Shown here in pieces: positions 42,297 to 50,453 of a stretch of DNA of 64,000 nucleotides; position 1 is the stretch's first letter; every line of letters begins with the position of its first letter. Location of the stretch: positions 61,088 to 125,087 of the forward strand of contig JAKQJC010000049.1 in assembly GCA_029561345.1 (NCBI GenBank), in the 5' to 3' direction. The notes under the pieces are model-generated. The model saw only the letters and a list, made by a program, of their open reading frames with translations. It ran no database searches and had not been told where the DNA came from. This DNA is from Chloroflexota bacterium (GTDB taxonomy: Bacteria; Chloroflexota; Anaerolineae; Anaerolineales; Anaerolineaceae). A program made the position numbers and the translations under genes.

Positions 42297-43438
42297 CCCG
42301 ACTGGATGAGCGTCCACACCGTCTGAGCGGCGCGGCCCAGGGCTTCCTGTTCGATCACCGCCAGGGTGTCGCGATGCGTGTGATAGGCCAGCTCGGCCGC
42401 TTCTGAACCAACCGATTGGAGCGAGGCAGCGCGTATGCCTCGCTCCAGAAATGGCAGATAATCGCTGCTGCGCTGGGTATACCAGATATCCTGAACCTGC
42501 GGGTCCGCCTGCAGGATCAGTTTATTTAAAGCCGGGTCTGTCGGGCGGGGGTTGATCACGCCGTCACGAATGACATAAGCTAGGCCGTCTCCAGCGCCGA
42601 CCATATCCAGGTTGAGCACTGCCAGGTCTGGCGCAGGGCTCAGACTGCGGGCGGCGGCTTCAGCGCCGTGCAGGCCGGTTTCTTCCGCGCCGGTGAAGAG
42701 AAATTCCACGTTCAACTTTTCGGCTGGCCGGTCAGCCAGTTCCTCGGCCAGCGCCAGCAGCACGCCCACCCCCGAAGCGTTATCATAGGCGCCGGGGGCG
42801 GCCTGCTGTGGGCCGGCGGCCTCAGCCAGCTCCAGCGCCAGCCAGCCCAGCCCCAGCGCCAGCCCGGTAATTTGAGCGGCGGTGAGCAGCCAGGCCGGCA
42901 GGGGCAGGCCGACCCAGCCGGTGATGGCGAGGGCTGCCAGGGCGATGGCCGCGCGCTGCAGGATAAACGTGCGCTGGCGGCGCAGCTGGAGCCAGAAGGG
43001 AGCAGTGAACACGCTGGCCTGCCCGCTGTCCACATGGGCGCAGAGGATCAGGCGCGGGCCGTCCCGGCGGTCCTTGCAGGCCCATACATTCTGGCTCTGG
43101 CGGGTGCGCGGCATATGGCGGCGCAGCCAGCGCGCCAGGCCGGGGCGCAGGGCCAGCAGCAGCGGCATGGAGATCACGGCCGGGGGGAATAGCTGCACCA
43201 GCCAGCCGGAGGCCATCAGCAGCAGGGCCAGCAGGATGCTCAGCAGCAGGGTCGGCCCCAGGCGGGCGGGCGGGGCAAAAGGCACGGGGGTGCGCTCCAG
43301 GGTGTAGCCCCAGGCGGCGAGCTTTTCCGCGATGCGGTCAAAGGCGGCCGCCTCGGCCGGGCTGCCTGCCGGGCGCGGACCAATGCCCGCGGCCAGTGCG
43401 GCGGTGTGTTCATAGGCGCGTTCAGCCAGCGTTTTCAC
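42290..43438 (-). CDS. M28-family metallopeptidase with internal membrane segments
   Basis: About 382 aa. Zinc-ligand motifs of M28 are in order: CAHVDSG, AYDNASG, GAEETGLHG, NLDMVG and YHTHRDT. Two hydrophobic stretches precede the first motif, and another long one (IALAALAITGWVGLPL through LALGLGWLALELAEA) is inserted between the His and DNASG motifs. The enzyme is therefore membrane-embedded, unlike secreted aminopeptidases. The GTG start overlapping the methyltransferase gene was chosen, but an ATG 54 nt upstream is possible. Likely an aminopeptidase or glutaminyl-cyclase-like hydrolase. Confidence 0.82.
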   Translation of the reverse strand: MKTLAERAYEHTAALAAGIGPRPAGSPAEAAAFDRIAEKLAAWGYTLERTPVPFAPPARLGPTLLLSILLALLLMASGWLVQLFPPAVISMPLLLALRPGLARWLRRHMPRTRQSQNVWACKDRRDGPRLILCAHVDSGQASVFTAPFWLQLRRQRTFILQRAAIALAALAITGWVGLPLPAWLLTAAQITGLALGLGWLALELAEAAGPQQAAPGAYDNASGVGVLLALAEELADRPAEKLNVEFLFTGAEETGLHGAEAAARSLSPAPDLAVLNLDMVGAGDGLAYVIRDGVINPRPTDPALNKLILQADPQVQDIWYTQRSSDYLPFLERGIRAASLQSVGSEAAELAYHTHRDTLAVIEQEALGRAAQTVWTLIQSGY

Positions 43439-44216
43439 GGCGGGCCACCAGGACGAAATGCGGAATCTTGTAGGTATAAAACGGGGAGGCAAAGGGGAAA
43501 GCTGCCAGGGGCTGGGCGCCCAGGCTGTTCAGCATGGCGCGTTGGGCGGCATGTTCGGCTTCGCCCTGGTTGACGATCACCAGCAGCCCGCCCGGGCGCA
43601 GGCTTTGCCAGACCTGCGCGCACAGCGCCGCCGGATCAAACAGGCTCTGCGGCAGCCCCCATTCCAGGTGATCGCGAACGAAAATAAACGGGAAGAATTG
43701 AAAGGCCAGGTCAAAAGCGGCCGGCCGGACCGTGAAGCCCTGCGGGATGTAGGCCATGCCGGGTAAATCTGCAATGGCCGCCAGGGCATGGTCGCGGCGG
43801 GCATGCAAATCGCCGTAGACGCGGAAAGCATCCACTTCATAGCCGCTCAGGTCAAGCTGCCGGCCGGCGGCATGCCCAAACCAGCGCAGCGCCGCCCAGA
43901 GGGCCGGGGCGTAGAACCAGTCAGAGCAGCCCACATCCACGGCATTCAGCGAATCAGGCAGGGGCGCGCCTGCCTGGAGGAGCGCCTGCTCAATGAGCTG
44001 AAGATAATAGAGATTGATGCTGAATGTTTCCAGTGTCCCTTTTGCCAGCCAGCCCTCCAGGTGATAGTCGGCGCAAAGACGGGCCCATTCAGCCGGCTGG
44101 CATTGAAGAGCGGGGGTTTTATCCTGCCAGGGGTGGGTTTTCACCGGACGCTGCCAGCGGAAAAACTGCCGCAGGGGATAATCAACCGCATTGCGCAGGG
44201 CATGGAACAGATTCAT
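43422..44216 (-). CDS. SAM-dependent methyltransferase-like protein
   Basis: A 264-aa protein. A class I methyltransferase motif I is seen as NAVDVGCSDWFYAPAL (about residues 91-106). The post-motif acidic region LSGYEVDAFRVYGDL and the LRPGGLLVIVNQGEAEH strand with motif III character follow. A ~85-residue N-terminal extension precedes the Rossmann core. Substrate unknown. The ATG is six nt downstream of a TATAAT, which suggests a leaderless message; the upstream open frame is rejected. It overlaps the M28 peptidase gene, so the two form an operon. Confidence 0.75.
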   Translation of the reverse strand: MNLFHALRNAVDYPLRQFFRWQRPVKTHPWQDKTPALQCQPAEWARLCADYHLEGWLAKGTLETFSINLYYLQLIEQALLQAGAPLPDSLNAVDVGCSDWFYAPALWAALRWFGHAAGRQLDLSGYEVDAFRVYGDLHARRDHALAAIADLPGMAYIPQGFTVRPAAFDLAFQFFPFIFVRDHLEWGLPQSLFDPAALCAQVWQSLRPGGLLVIVNQGEAEHAAQRAMLNSLGAQPLAAFPFASPFYTYKIPHFVLVARRENAG

Positions 44217-44240
44217 AGTGAAATTATAGCATGCCTTTGA

Positions 44241-44269
44241 TTGACAAAAAGCCAACCCTCTTTTACACT
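44241..44269 (+). promoter_or_regulatory. Promoter of the DUF692 gene
   Basis: TTGACA and TACACT with a 17-nt spacer. It faces away from the methyltransferase promoter (minus-strand TATAAT at 44223-44228). Confidence 0.7.
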
Positions 44270-44302
44270 TGAACCCATGCCACATCGAAAGGACAAGCAA
44301 AG

Positions 44303-45088
44303 ATGATCCGCCTGGGAATGACCGACTGCCCGGCTGTGCGCGGGCTGATGAGCCGCGGCGCATTGAAGCTCGATTACCTGGAGGTGCACGGGCCTTATGC
44401 TGAAAAAGCACGCGAGGCCTATCCTGAGCACCCCATGCTGCTGCACAACGCCCTTTACCAGTGGTCGCTGGCCCACAGCCGCGGCCTGGCGCACCGCGCC
44501 GCCGACTGCCTGACCCTGGAACGGCTGGCGCTGACCCGCTCGCCCTGGTACAGCCTGCACCTGGGTTTCAGCGCCGAGGAAGTGGATTTTTTTGACGAGG
44601 CCATGCACGCCCTATCCCCCATTCTCCCGCCGGAATTGATTTTTGAGCGCACCTGCGCCGTGCTGAATGACCTGACCGCCCGGCTGGACCTGCCTGTGCT
44701 GATTGAAAACCTCGATTACAATCCCGGCGGCGCCTATGAAACGGTGTGCCAGCCGGATTTCATCCGCCGCGTGCTGGCGGAAGCGCCGGTGTTTCTGCTG
44801 CTGGACCTGGCCCATGCGCGCATCAGCGCTGAGGCGCAGGGCCTGGCAGTGCGGGAATATCTCGAGCGCCTGCCGCTGGAAAAGGTGCGCCAGGTGCATG
44901 TGAACCGCCCGCAGCGCCATGCGCAGCGCCTGTGGGATGCGCACGAGGCCATGCAGGAGGAAGATTATGGCCTGCTGGCCTGGGTGCTGGACCGCGCGCA
45001 GCCCTGGGCGGTGACCCTGGAGTATAACAAAGACGAAACGCTGATTTTGGAACAGACCGGGCGGCTGCGCCAGGTGCTGCAAGGGTGA
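44303..45088 (+). CDS. DUF692-family TIM-barrel protein
   Basis: A 261-aa protein. Family landmarks: DYLEVHGPYA, LHNALYQWSLAH, SLHLGF, VLIENLDYNPGG, LLLDLAHARISA, VRQVHVNRPQ and DAHEAMQEEDY. These His, Asp, Glu and Asn residues form the multi-iron site of DUF692 enzymes (MbnB, TglH, ChrH), which oxidatively modify Cys in RiPP precursor peptides. No MbnC-type partner or Cys-containing precursor peptide is encoded next to it. It could therefore be a stand-alone family member with another substrate. Confidence 0.82.
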   Translation: MIRLGMTDCPAVRGLMSRGALKLDYLEVHGPYAEKAREAYPEHPMLLHNALYQWSLAHSRGLAHRAADCLTLERLALTRSPWYSLHLGFSAEEVDFFDEAMHALSPILPPELIFERTCAVLNDLTARLDLPVLIENLDYNPGGAYETVCQPDFIRRVLAEAPVFLLLDLAHARISAEAQGLAVREYLERLPLEKVRQVHVNRPQRHAQRLWDAHEAMQEEDYGLLAWVLDRAQPWAVTLEYNKDETLILEQTGRLRQVLQG

Positions 45089-45190
45089 ATCATGAGCTTC
45101 CATCGTATCAATAGACACAACTACAGGAAGAATCAAGTATACTCATAAGAGAATGGAAGCAGGTAATTGAAATGAAAAAGGAGCGTTCAA

Positions 45191-45904
45191 ATGGCGGATG
45201 AAAAAGAGAAGAAAATTGTGGTGCTGTGCGACGGTCCCTACCGGGTGGAAGGGGACGTGACCCTGACCCACAAAACCCAGGTGGTGTCGGAATACGGCGA
45301 GCCGCTGACCTGGCGGAAGGACGGCGAGGTGGAAACGCCGGGCCAGCCGTACTATATCTGCCGCTGCGGCCATTCCAAAAAGAAACCCTTCTGCGACGAT
45401 ACGCATGTGGATGAATGTTTTGACGGCGAAGAAACGGCCGATACCCGCCCGACTGCGGAACGCCAGAAGGCTTACCCCGGCGGCACCGGCATTGAGGTGC
45501 GCATGGACGGCCACCTGTGCATGGATTCCGGCTACTGCGGCACGCGCCTGGCCCACATCAGCAAGCTGGTGGGCGAAACCGCCGAACCGGTGGTGCGCGC
45601 CCAGGTGATGCGCATGGTGGAGCACTGCCCATCCGGCGCGCTGACCTATTCATTGGAACACGGCGGGCCGGATGTGGAACCGGACCTGCCCCAACAGGCC
45701 GCCCTGACCACCGAGATCACCTCAGATGGGCCGATTGAGGGGCCGCTGTGGGTGATGGGCGGTATTCCGGTGGAGCGGGCCGACGGCCGGCCTTTTGAAA
45801 CGCGCAACCGCGTGACCCTGTGCACCTGCGGCCTTTCGGGCAAGAAACCCCTCTGCGACGGCACGCACCGCGCCGAGGCCGAAAAGAAGGCCCACGGCGG
45901 ATAA
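45191..45904 (+). CDS. Double-CDGSH iron-sulfur protein with Fer4_19 domain
   Basis: A 237-aa protein. Two CDGSH-type [2Fe-2S] motifs flank a central divergent ferredoxin-like segment: CRCGHSKKKPFCDDTH at 57-72 and CTCGLSGKKPLCDGTH at 211-226. In the first, the usual CDG is CDD. The middle (HLCMDSGYCGTRL to EHCPSGAL) matches the divergent 4Fe-4S mCluster type (Fer4_19). Proteins of this mitoNEET-like group are redox or cluster-transfer proteins in the cytoplasm. Good ribosome site (AAAGGAGCG). The gene is followed closely by a small membrane protein gene. Confidence 0.9.
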   Translation: MADEKEKKIVVLCDGPYRVEGDVTLTHKTQVVSEYGEPLTWRKDGEVETPGQPYYICRCGHSKKKPFCDDTHVDECFDGEETADTRPTAERQKAYPGGTGIEVRMDGHLCMDSGYCGTRLAHISKLVGETAEPVVRAQVMRMVEHCPSGALTYSLEHGGPDVEPDLPQQAALTTEITSDGPIEGPLWVMGGIPVERADGRPFETRNRVTLCTCGLSGKKPLCDGTHRAEAEKKAHGG

Positions 45905-45922
45905 TTTTTTCAGGAGGCTGCA

Positions 45923-46339
45923 TTGTCGTACACAGTCATTGCGGCGGCCGCGGCTGCCAGGCAGAAGCGTTTGATGGAAGAAGAGGAGGAACAATTGACA
46001 CCCTATTCCCGTGAAGCGTTGGATGACAATTGGGAGTTTAAGATTGTGCGCGCCAGCACAGATCTCTTTGCCGATCCGCAAACCTTACAACAGGTGGTGA
46101 ACGAAGAAGGACGTTCAGGCTGGGAACTGCTGGAAAAATTTGACAACAGGCGTCTGCGCTTCAAACGGCGCCGCGGTGCAGGCGCGAGTCTGTATGGACT
46201 GAACCCCGAAATAGATCCATACCGCAGCCATGTGGGCGTGTCTCAAACCACTTACAAGCTCAGATTGATCCTCATCATGCTGGCGGTCCTGTTTGCCCTG
46301 ATGGGTATGACCTTTGCCATTTTACTTGTGGTTCGTTAA
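45923..46339 (+). CDS. Hypothetical protein with C-terminal membrane anchor
   Basis: A 138-aa protein starting at TTG, preceded by a perfect AGGAGG. A short Ala-rich N-terminus, a Glu-rich patch (EEEEEQ), a DUF4177-like segment (WEFKIVRASTDLFADPQTLQQVVNEEGRSGWELLEKFDNRRLRFKRR, here split in description: strand-helix-strand) and one C-terminal membrane helix (~112-135) are visible. Function unknown. It probably shares a transcript with the CDGSH gene (18-nt gap). Confidence 0.75.
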   Translation: MSYTVIAAAAAARQKRLMEEEEEQLTPYSREALDDNWEFKIVRASTDLFADPQTLQQVVNEEGRSGWELLEKFDNRRLRFKRRRGAGASLYGLNPEIDPYRSHVGVSQTTYKLRLILIMLAVLFALMGMTFAILLVVR

Positions 46340-46357
46340 CCCGGTTTAAAAACAGAC

Positions 46358-46397
46358 AAAAAACCGCCCTTCAGATCATCCGAAAGGCGGTTTTTGT
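46358..46397. terminator. Terminator of the CDGSH/membrane-protein unit
   Basis: AAAAAACCGCC / GGCGGTTTTTG with a loop of about 18 nt containing TTCAGATCATCCGAA. A T-rich tract follows and runs into MITE copy E. Confidence 0.85.
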
Positions 46398-46594
46398 TTT
46401 TTGTAACTACCTTGACGATGTCACATTTCTACCCTTCATGCATTTTCAATGCTTTCAATCAGCACAGTAACCGCATGGGGCGTTTTTGCCCAGCTTTGGG
46501 GGCAAAAACGCCCCCAATTAACAGTCACCCCCTCCCAAAATTGGGAGGGGGTCGGGGGGTGGCAATCTTTAATATGAGATTGTCAAAGCTGTTG
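46398..46594 (-). repeat. MITE-like repeat, copy E
   Basis: About 197 bp, inverted relative to B and closest to it in sequence. The left terminus is TTTTTGTAACTACCTTGACG, and the right terminus has decayed (ATATGAGATTGTCAAAGCTG). Perfect 15-bp stem GGGGCGTTTTTGCCC with its complement (46477-46514); GC hairpin CCCCCTCCCAA/TTGGGAGGGGG. It lies between convergent genes and may act as part of the terminator. Confidence 0.87.
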
Positions 46595-46602
46595 CTGTTA
46601 AT

Positions 46603-47112
46603 TTATTCTGGCGCCCAGTTCATGAAGGCGCGCAGCGCGCCGTAAGTCATGGAGGCGTGGACGTTCTCGACAAAGCGCAAATTTTCGGGCACGCCGCTGG
46701 CCAGCGAGCCGCGCAGGACAATGGGGGTGAAATCGAGATCCATGGCCCCGCGGATGGTGGACAGCACGCAGTATTCAGCGCAGAAACCGGTGATGATGAG
46801 GGTATCCACGCCCAGGGCATGCAGCTTTTCGGCCAGGGGGGTCTTGTTGAAGGAATTGCCGTAGGTTTTGACGATGTGTTCGTCGGTGGGCAGAATTTTC
46901 AGACTTTCGGGCAGGTCAAAACCTTCTTCGCCGGGTATAACGCCTTCATCTTCTTCCATGTGCTGAACGCAGATCACCGGCAGGTTCTTTTTGCGGAACA
47001 GGGCGATGGCTGCGTTGATGGTGGGGATGGCGTCTTCAAGGGATTGGGTGGTGACGGCATCGTATTTGAAGAAGGCCTTCTGAACGTCAATGACAAGCAA
47101 GGCGGGTTTCAT
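46603..47112 (-). CDS. Cysteine hydrolase of the isochorismatase family
   Basis: A 169-aa alpha/beta hydrolase. The catalytic triad is visible: Asp9 (LLVIDVQKAF), Lys82 (HIVKTYGNSF) and Cys115 (GFCAEYCVLST). The cis-peptide region TGFCAEYC is typical. The family includes nicotinamidase, N-carbamoylsarcosine amidase and isochorismatase. Nicotinamidase metal ligands are not clear, so the substrate remains open. Start ATG behind AAGGAGTTTTTC. Confidence 0.9.
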   Translation of the reverse strand: MKPALLVIDVQKAFFKYDAVTTQSLEDAIPTINAAIALFRKKNLPVICVQHMEEDEGVIPGEEGFDLPESLKILPTDEHIVKTYGNSFNKTPLAEKLHALGVDTLIITGFCAEYCVLSTIRGAMDLDFTPIVLRGSLASGVPENLRFVENVHASMTYGALRAFMNWAPE

Positions 47113-47281
47113 GTGAAAAACTCCTTCAGAAACATTGGGGCAGGTATTTTATTGATTGGGTGGATAATACGGCCATTATAGCACATATTTGCTAACCCAA
47201 AGCGCGGCGAAAATTCCGAGTCGCAAAACAGGCTGAATTTGCATATAATCATTGTATAAACAACCTGACAGGAGGTGCGAT

Positions 47282-48382
47282 ATGAAGGAACAATCATCAT
47301 CGGGCGGGTTTCTGAAGGGGCTGGGGGTTCTGTTCATCATTTTATTCATCTTCATCCTGCCGTTATCCCTGCTGGCATTTGATGCCGGGGCGGCGCTGTT
47401 TAATGCTGAAAAAGTGAAGACCTTTGTGGCCGACGAAGTGATCCGTTCGGACCTGGTGCCGGCCGGGCTGGCTTATCTCTCAGAACTGCAGGCCAAACGC
47501 CGCGGCTCGGGAGAGGATGAGCCGGATATCGTCAAGCTGATCCGCCTGCTGCAGCTTGAAGACTGGCGCACCATCCGCCAGGAAATTTTACCCAATGAGA
47601 TTCTGGTGCCGATGTCCAACAGCGCCGTGCAGAGTTTCTACGACTGGATCGATTCGGAATTTCTGTACATGCAGGTGATGCTGGAGATGCAGCCGCTGAA
47701 AGACCGCGTCAACTCGGAGCACGGCGCCAATTCGATCATGGTGGCTTACGGCAAGCTGAAACCCTGCACCGATGCCGAAGTGAAGGATTTTGAGTCACGC
47801 ATGGCGGCGGCCAAAGTGGGCGATGATGTGCCTTACAACCTGTGCGTGTTTCCCGATCCTTACCATGAGGACCAGTTTAATGATTACGTGGCCTCGCTGC
47901 AGGAGGTGGTCAACAACGTGCCGGTGAAGTTCAACCTCACCGCGGCCATGTATGAGGACGAAGATACCACGGTGAAGGGATCCAGCCCGGCCAAAGACCA
48001 GCTGCGCCTGATGCGCGCCCTGGCTGCCTGGGCCTGGCTGCTGCCCCTGCTGCTGGTGCTGGCGGTGGCGGGCTGTTCCGTTCGCTCACTGCTGGATGTG
48101 ACGCGCTGGCTGGGCGTGCCGCTGTTGGTGGGCGGGCTGCTGACCCTGGTGCCCCCGCTGCTTTACAGTGCTGTGATCACCGCCTTTCTTTCTGCCGGGC
48201 CGCTGGCTGAATTTCCGGCGCTGCTGACGCAGGAACTGATCCGCGTGATTGTGCGCCTGGCCGGACTGGTGTTCGACCCGATGCTGATGCAGGCGCTGAC
48301 GCTCAGCGCACTGGGGCTGCTGCTGGTGGGGCTGGGCGCATGGCTGGGCCGCAAAGAGAAACCAGCGCCGCCGGCCCTGTAA
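47282..48382 (+). CDS. Hypothetical membrane protein
   Basis: A 366-aa protein with an N-terminal hydrophobic helix (~14-38), a large extracytoplasmic domain of ~200 residues (~40-245), and three or so hydrophobic segments at the C-terminus (~250-270, 285-310, 330-352). The soluble domain contains CTDAEVKDFESRM and YNLCVFPDPY with two Cys that may form a disulfide. No family recognised. Strong ribosome site (CAGGAGGTG), and TATAAT 33 nt upstream. Confidence 0.8.
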   Translation: MKEQSSSGGFLKGLGVLFIILFIFILPLSLLAFDAGAALFNAEKVKTFVADEVIRSDLVPAGLAYLSELQAKRRGSGEDEPDIVKLIRLLQLEDWRTIRQEILPNEILVPMSNSAVQSFYDWIDSEFLYMQVMLEMQPLKDRVNSEHGANSIMVAYGKLKPCTDAEVKDFESRMAAAKVGDDVPYNLCVFPDPYHEDQFNDYVASLQEVVNNVPVKFNLTAAMYEDEDTTVKGSSPAKDQLRLMRALAAWAWLLPLLLVLAVAGCSVRSLLDVTRWLGVPLLVGGLLTLVPPLLYSAVITAFLSAGPLAEFPALLTQELIRVIVRLAGLVFDPMLMQALTLSALGLLLVGLGAWLGRKEKPAPPAL

Positions 48383-48491
48383 GCGGCGCAAAAATTGGGG
48401 CCTTTGCCCGCTCAAAACATGATACAATAAATTCACCCTTAACCGGCCCCGGGCTGGTTTTCATCGATATTCTTATTTTGAGGTGTGTCTT

Positions 48492-50285
48492 ATGTCGTCC
48501 ATCCCTGTTCTGGTTGCTGTTGCCTGGCCTTATGCCAATGCCGAAATTCATGTGGGCAACCTCACCGGCTCTGACCTGCCGGCGGATATTTTTGCCCGTT
48601 TTCACCGGCTTAAGGGTAACCAGGTGTTGATGGTTTCCGGCTCAGATGCGCATGGCACCCCCATCACTGTGCGCGCTGATGCCGAGAAAACCACTGCTCA
48701 TGATGTGTACCAGCGTTTTCATGCCGGCTTCCTGGATCTGTTCCAGCGACTGGGCCTGACCTACGATTTGTTCACCAGCACCCACACCGCCAATCATTTT
48801 CAGGTGTCGCAGACGGTGTTCATGGCCCTCAAGCAGAACGGCTATCTGTACACGGCGCGCGAAATGCAGTGGTTCTCGCCGGCGCAAAACCGCTTCCTGC
48901 CCGACCGCTACGTGGAAGGCACCTGCTATATCTGCGGTTATGACAATGCCCGCTCTGACCAGTGCGATAAATGCGGCAACCTGCTGGACGGCGCCCAGCT
49001 GATCAACCCGCGTTCCAAGGTGGATGGTTCGACCCCCGAACTGCGCGAGACCGAGCATTTCTACCTCGACCTGGGACAGCTCCAACCTTTTGTGGAAGAT
49101 TACCTGCGCACCCATGAAAGCTACTGGCGGCCCAATGTGCTGCGCCAGTCGCTGGGGCAAATGACCACCGAAAAACTGCGCGGCCGCCCCATCACCCGCG
49201 ATCTTGATTGGGGTATTCCCCTGCCCATTGAAGGCTGGGAAGGCAAATGCCTGTACGTCTGGTTTGAAGCGGTGATCGGTTATCTTTCAGCCAGCATCGA
49301 ATGGGCGCGCCTGACAGGTCAGCCTGACGCCTGGAAGAACTGGTGGCACAACCCTGAGGCCCGCTCTTATTACTTCATTGGCAAGGATAATATCCCCTTC
49401 CACGCCGTGATCTGGCCGGCTCAGCTCATCGGCTGCGGCACCACCTTCGATACTCTGATGAAGGTGCACCAGCCCTCCACCCTCAACCTGCCCTACGACG
49501 TGCCGGCCAATGAATTCATGAACCTGGAAGGGCAGAAAATTTCCGGCAGCCGCAACTGGGCCGTTTGGGGCCGCGATTTTCTCGACCGCTACGACCCCGA
49601 CCCGCTGCGCTATTACCTGACCGCCAACATGCCCGAAACCCGCGACTCAGACTGGGATTGGAACGAGTTCTTCCAGCGCAACAACAACGAACTGGTGGCC
49701 ACCTGGGGCAACCTGGCCAACCGCGTGCTGGCCTTCACCTACAAGCACTGGAACGGCTGCATTCCGGATCCGGGCGAGCTGCGCAATGTGGACCTTGAAC
49801 TGCTGGAAACCGTGGAAGACGGCTTCACCACTGTGGCCGAACATCTCGATGCGGTGCGCCTGCGCCAGGCCCTGGCCGAAGCCATGCGCCTGGCCACTGA
49901 GGTCAACCGCTACCTCGACACCAACGCTCCCTGGTTTGAAATCAAAACCGACAAGGACCAGGCTGCCAAATCGGTCTACACCGCCCTGTGCGCCATCAAT
50001 TACCTCAAGGTGATGTTTGCGCCCTTCCTGCCCTTCACCAGCGAAAAGCTGCACACCTACCTGGGCTTCACCAAACCCCTGTTTGGCACTCAGACCACCC
50101 AGGTCAAAGCCGACAGCCTGGGCGAGCACACCGTGCTGCTTTATCAGCCGGGTGAATGCGACGGCCGCTGGGAAGCTGAACGCCTGACCCCCGGCAGCGC
50201 TTTGCAGCCCCCGCAGCCGCTGTTCCGCAAACTGGATCCATCCATTGTGGAAGAAGAACGCGCGCGCCTGGGCCGTAAAGCTTAG
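48492..50285 (+). CDS. metG: Methionyl-tRNA synthetase
   Basis: A 597-aa class I synthetase. HIGH is represented by YANAEIHVGN. The zinc knuckle is TCYICGYDNARSDQCDKCGNLL, the tRNA-editing/Met pocket is WFEAVIGYLSA, and KMSKS appears as KISGSR. The length corresponds to the catalytic and anticodon-binding domains without the C-terminal EMAP-like dimerisation domain. The start ATG lies behind GAGGTG. It is a housekeeping anchor for the region. Confidence 0.97.
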   Translation: MSSIPVLVAVAWPYANAEIHVGNLTGSDLPADIFARFHRLKGNQVLMVSGSDAHGTPITVRADAEKTTAHDVYQRFHAGFLDLFQRLGLTYDLFTSTHTANHFQVSQTVFMALKQNGYLYTAREMQWFSPAQNRFLPDRYVEGTCYICGYDNARSDQCDKCGNLLDGAQLINPRSKVDGSTPELRETEHFYLDLGQLQPFVEDYLRTHESYWRPNVLRQSLGQMTTEKLRGRPITRDLDWGIPLPIEGWEGKCLYVWFEAVIGYLSASIEWARLTGQPDAWKNWWHNPEARSYYFIGKDNIPFHAVIWPAQLIGCGTTFDTLMKVHQPSTLNLPYDVPANEFMNLEGQKISGSRNWAVWGRDFLDRYDPDPLRYYLTANMPETRDSDWDWNEFFQRNNNELVATWGNLANRVLAFTYKHWNGCIPDPGELRNVDLELLETVEDGFTTVAEHLDAVRLRQALAEAMRLATEVNRYLDTNAPWFEIKTDKDQAAKSVYTALCAINYLKVMFAPFLPFTSEKLHTYLGFTKPLFGTQTTQVKADSLGEHTVLLYQPGECDGRWEAERLTPGSALQPPQPLFRKLDPSIVEEERARLGRKA

Positions 50286-50407
50286 TTTCTGTGGCCTTCA
50301 CCAGCTCCTGTTGAAAAACGGGGGCTTTTTTTATCCTGGCCAGGTCAGGCAGGCTTCCGCTGCGCTGCCAATGCATCCTGCTGAAATAAGCACCCCCCAT
50401 TAATGCC

Positions 50408-50443
50408 AAAATCGCCTCAAGCGGTTGCTTGAGGCGATTTTTT
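50408..50443. terminator. Bidirectional terminator after metG
   Basis: AAAATCGCCTCAAGC / GCTTGAGGCGATTTTTT is a perfect 15-bp stem with a GGTT loop, shared with the convergent kinase-like gene. Confidence 0.93.
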
Positions 50444-50453
50444 ATGGGTCAGG

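Noticed and set aside
45092..45148. 18-codon ORF after the DUF692 gene as RiPP precursor
   Set aside because: It lacks Cys, a leader-like acidic region and a ribosome site; it is too short to be supported.
25493..46594. CRISPR-like array from repeated intergenic elements
   Set aside because: The copies are kilobases apart, ~200 bp long, in both orientations and without regular spacers or cas genes.
46394..46645. 83-codon frame over MITE copy E
   Set aside because: It is the translation of the repeat; a similar peptide arises from copy B, so the likeness reflects repeat DNA.
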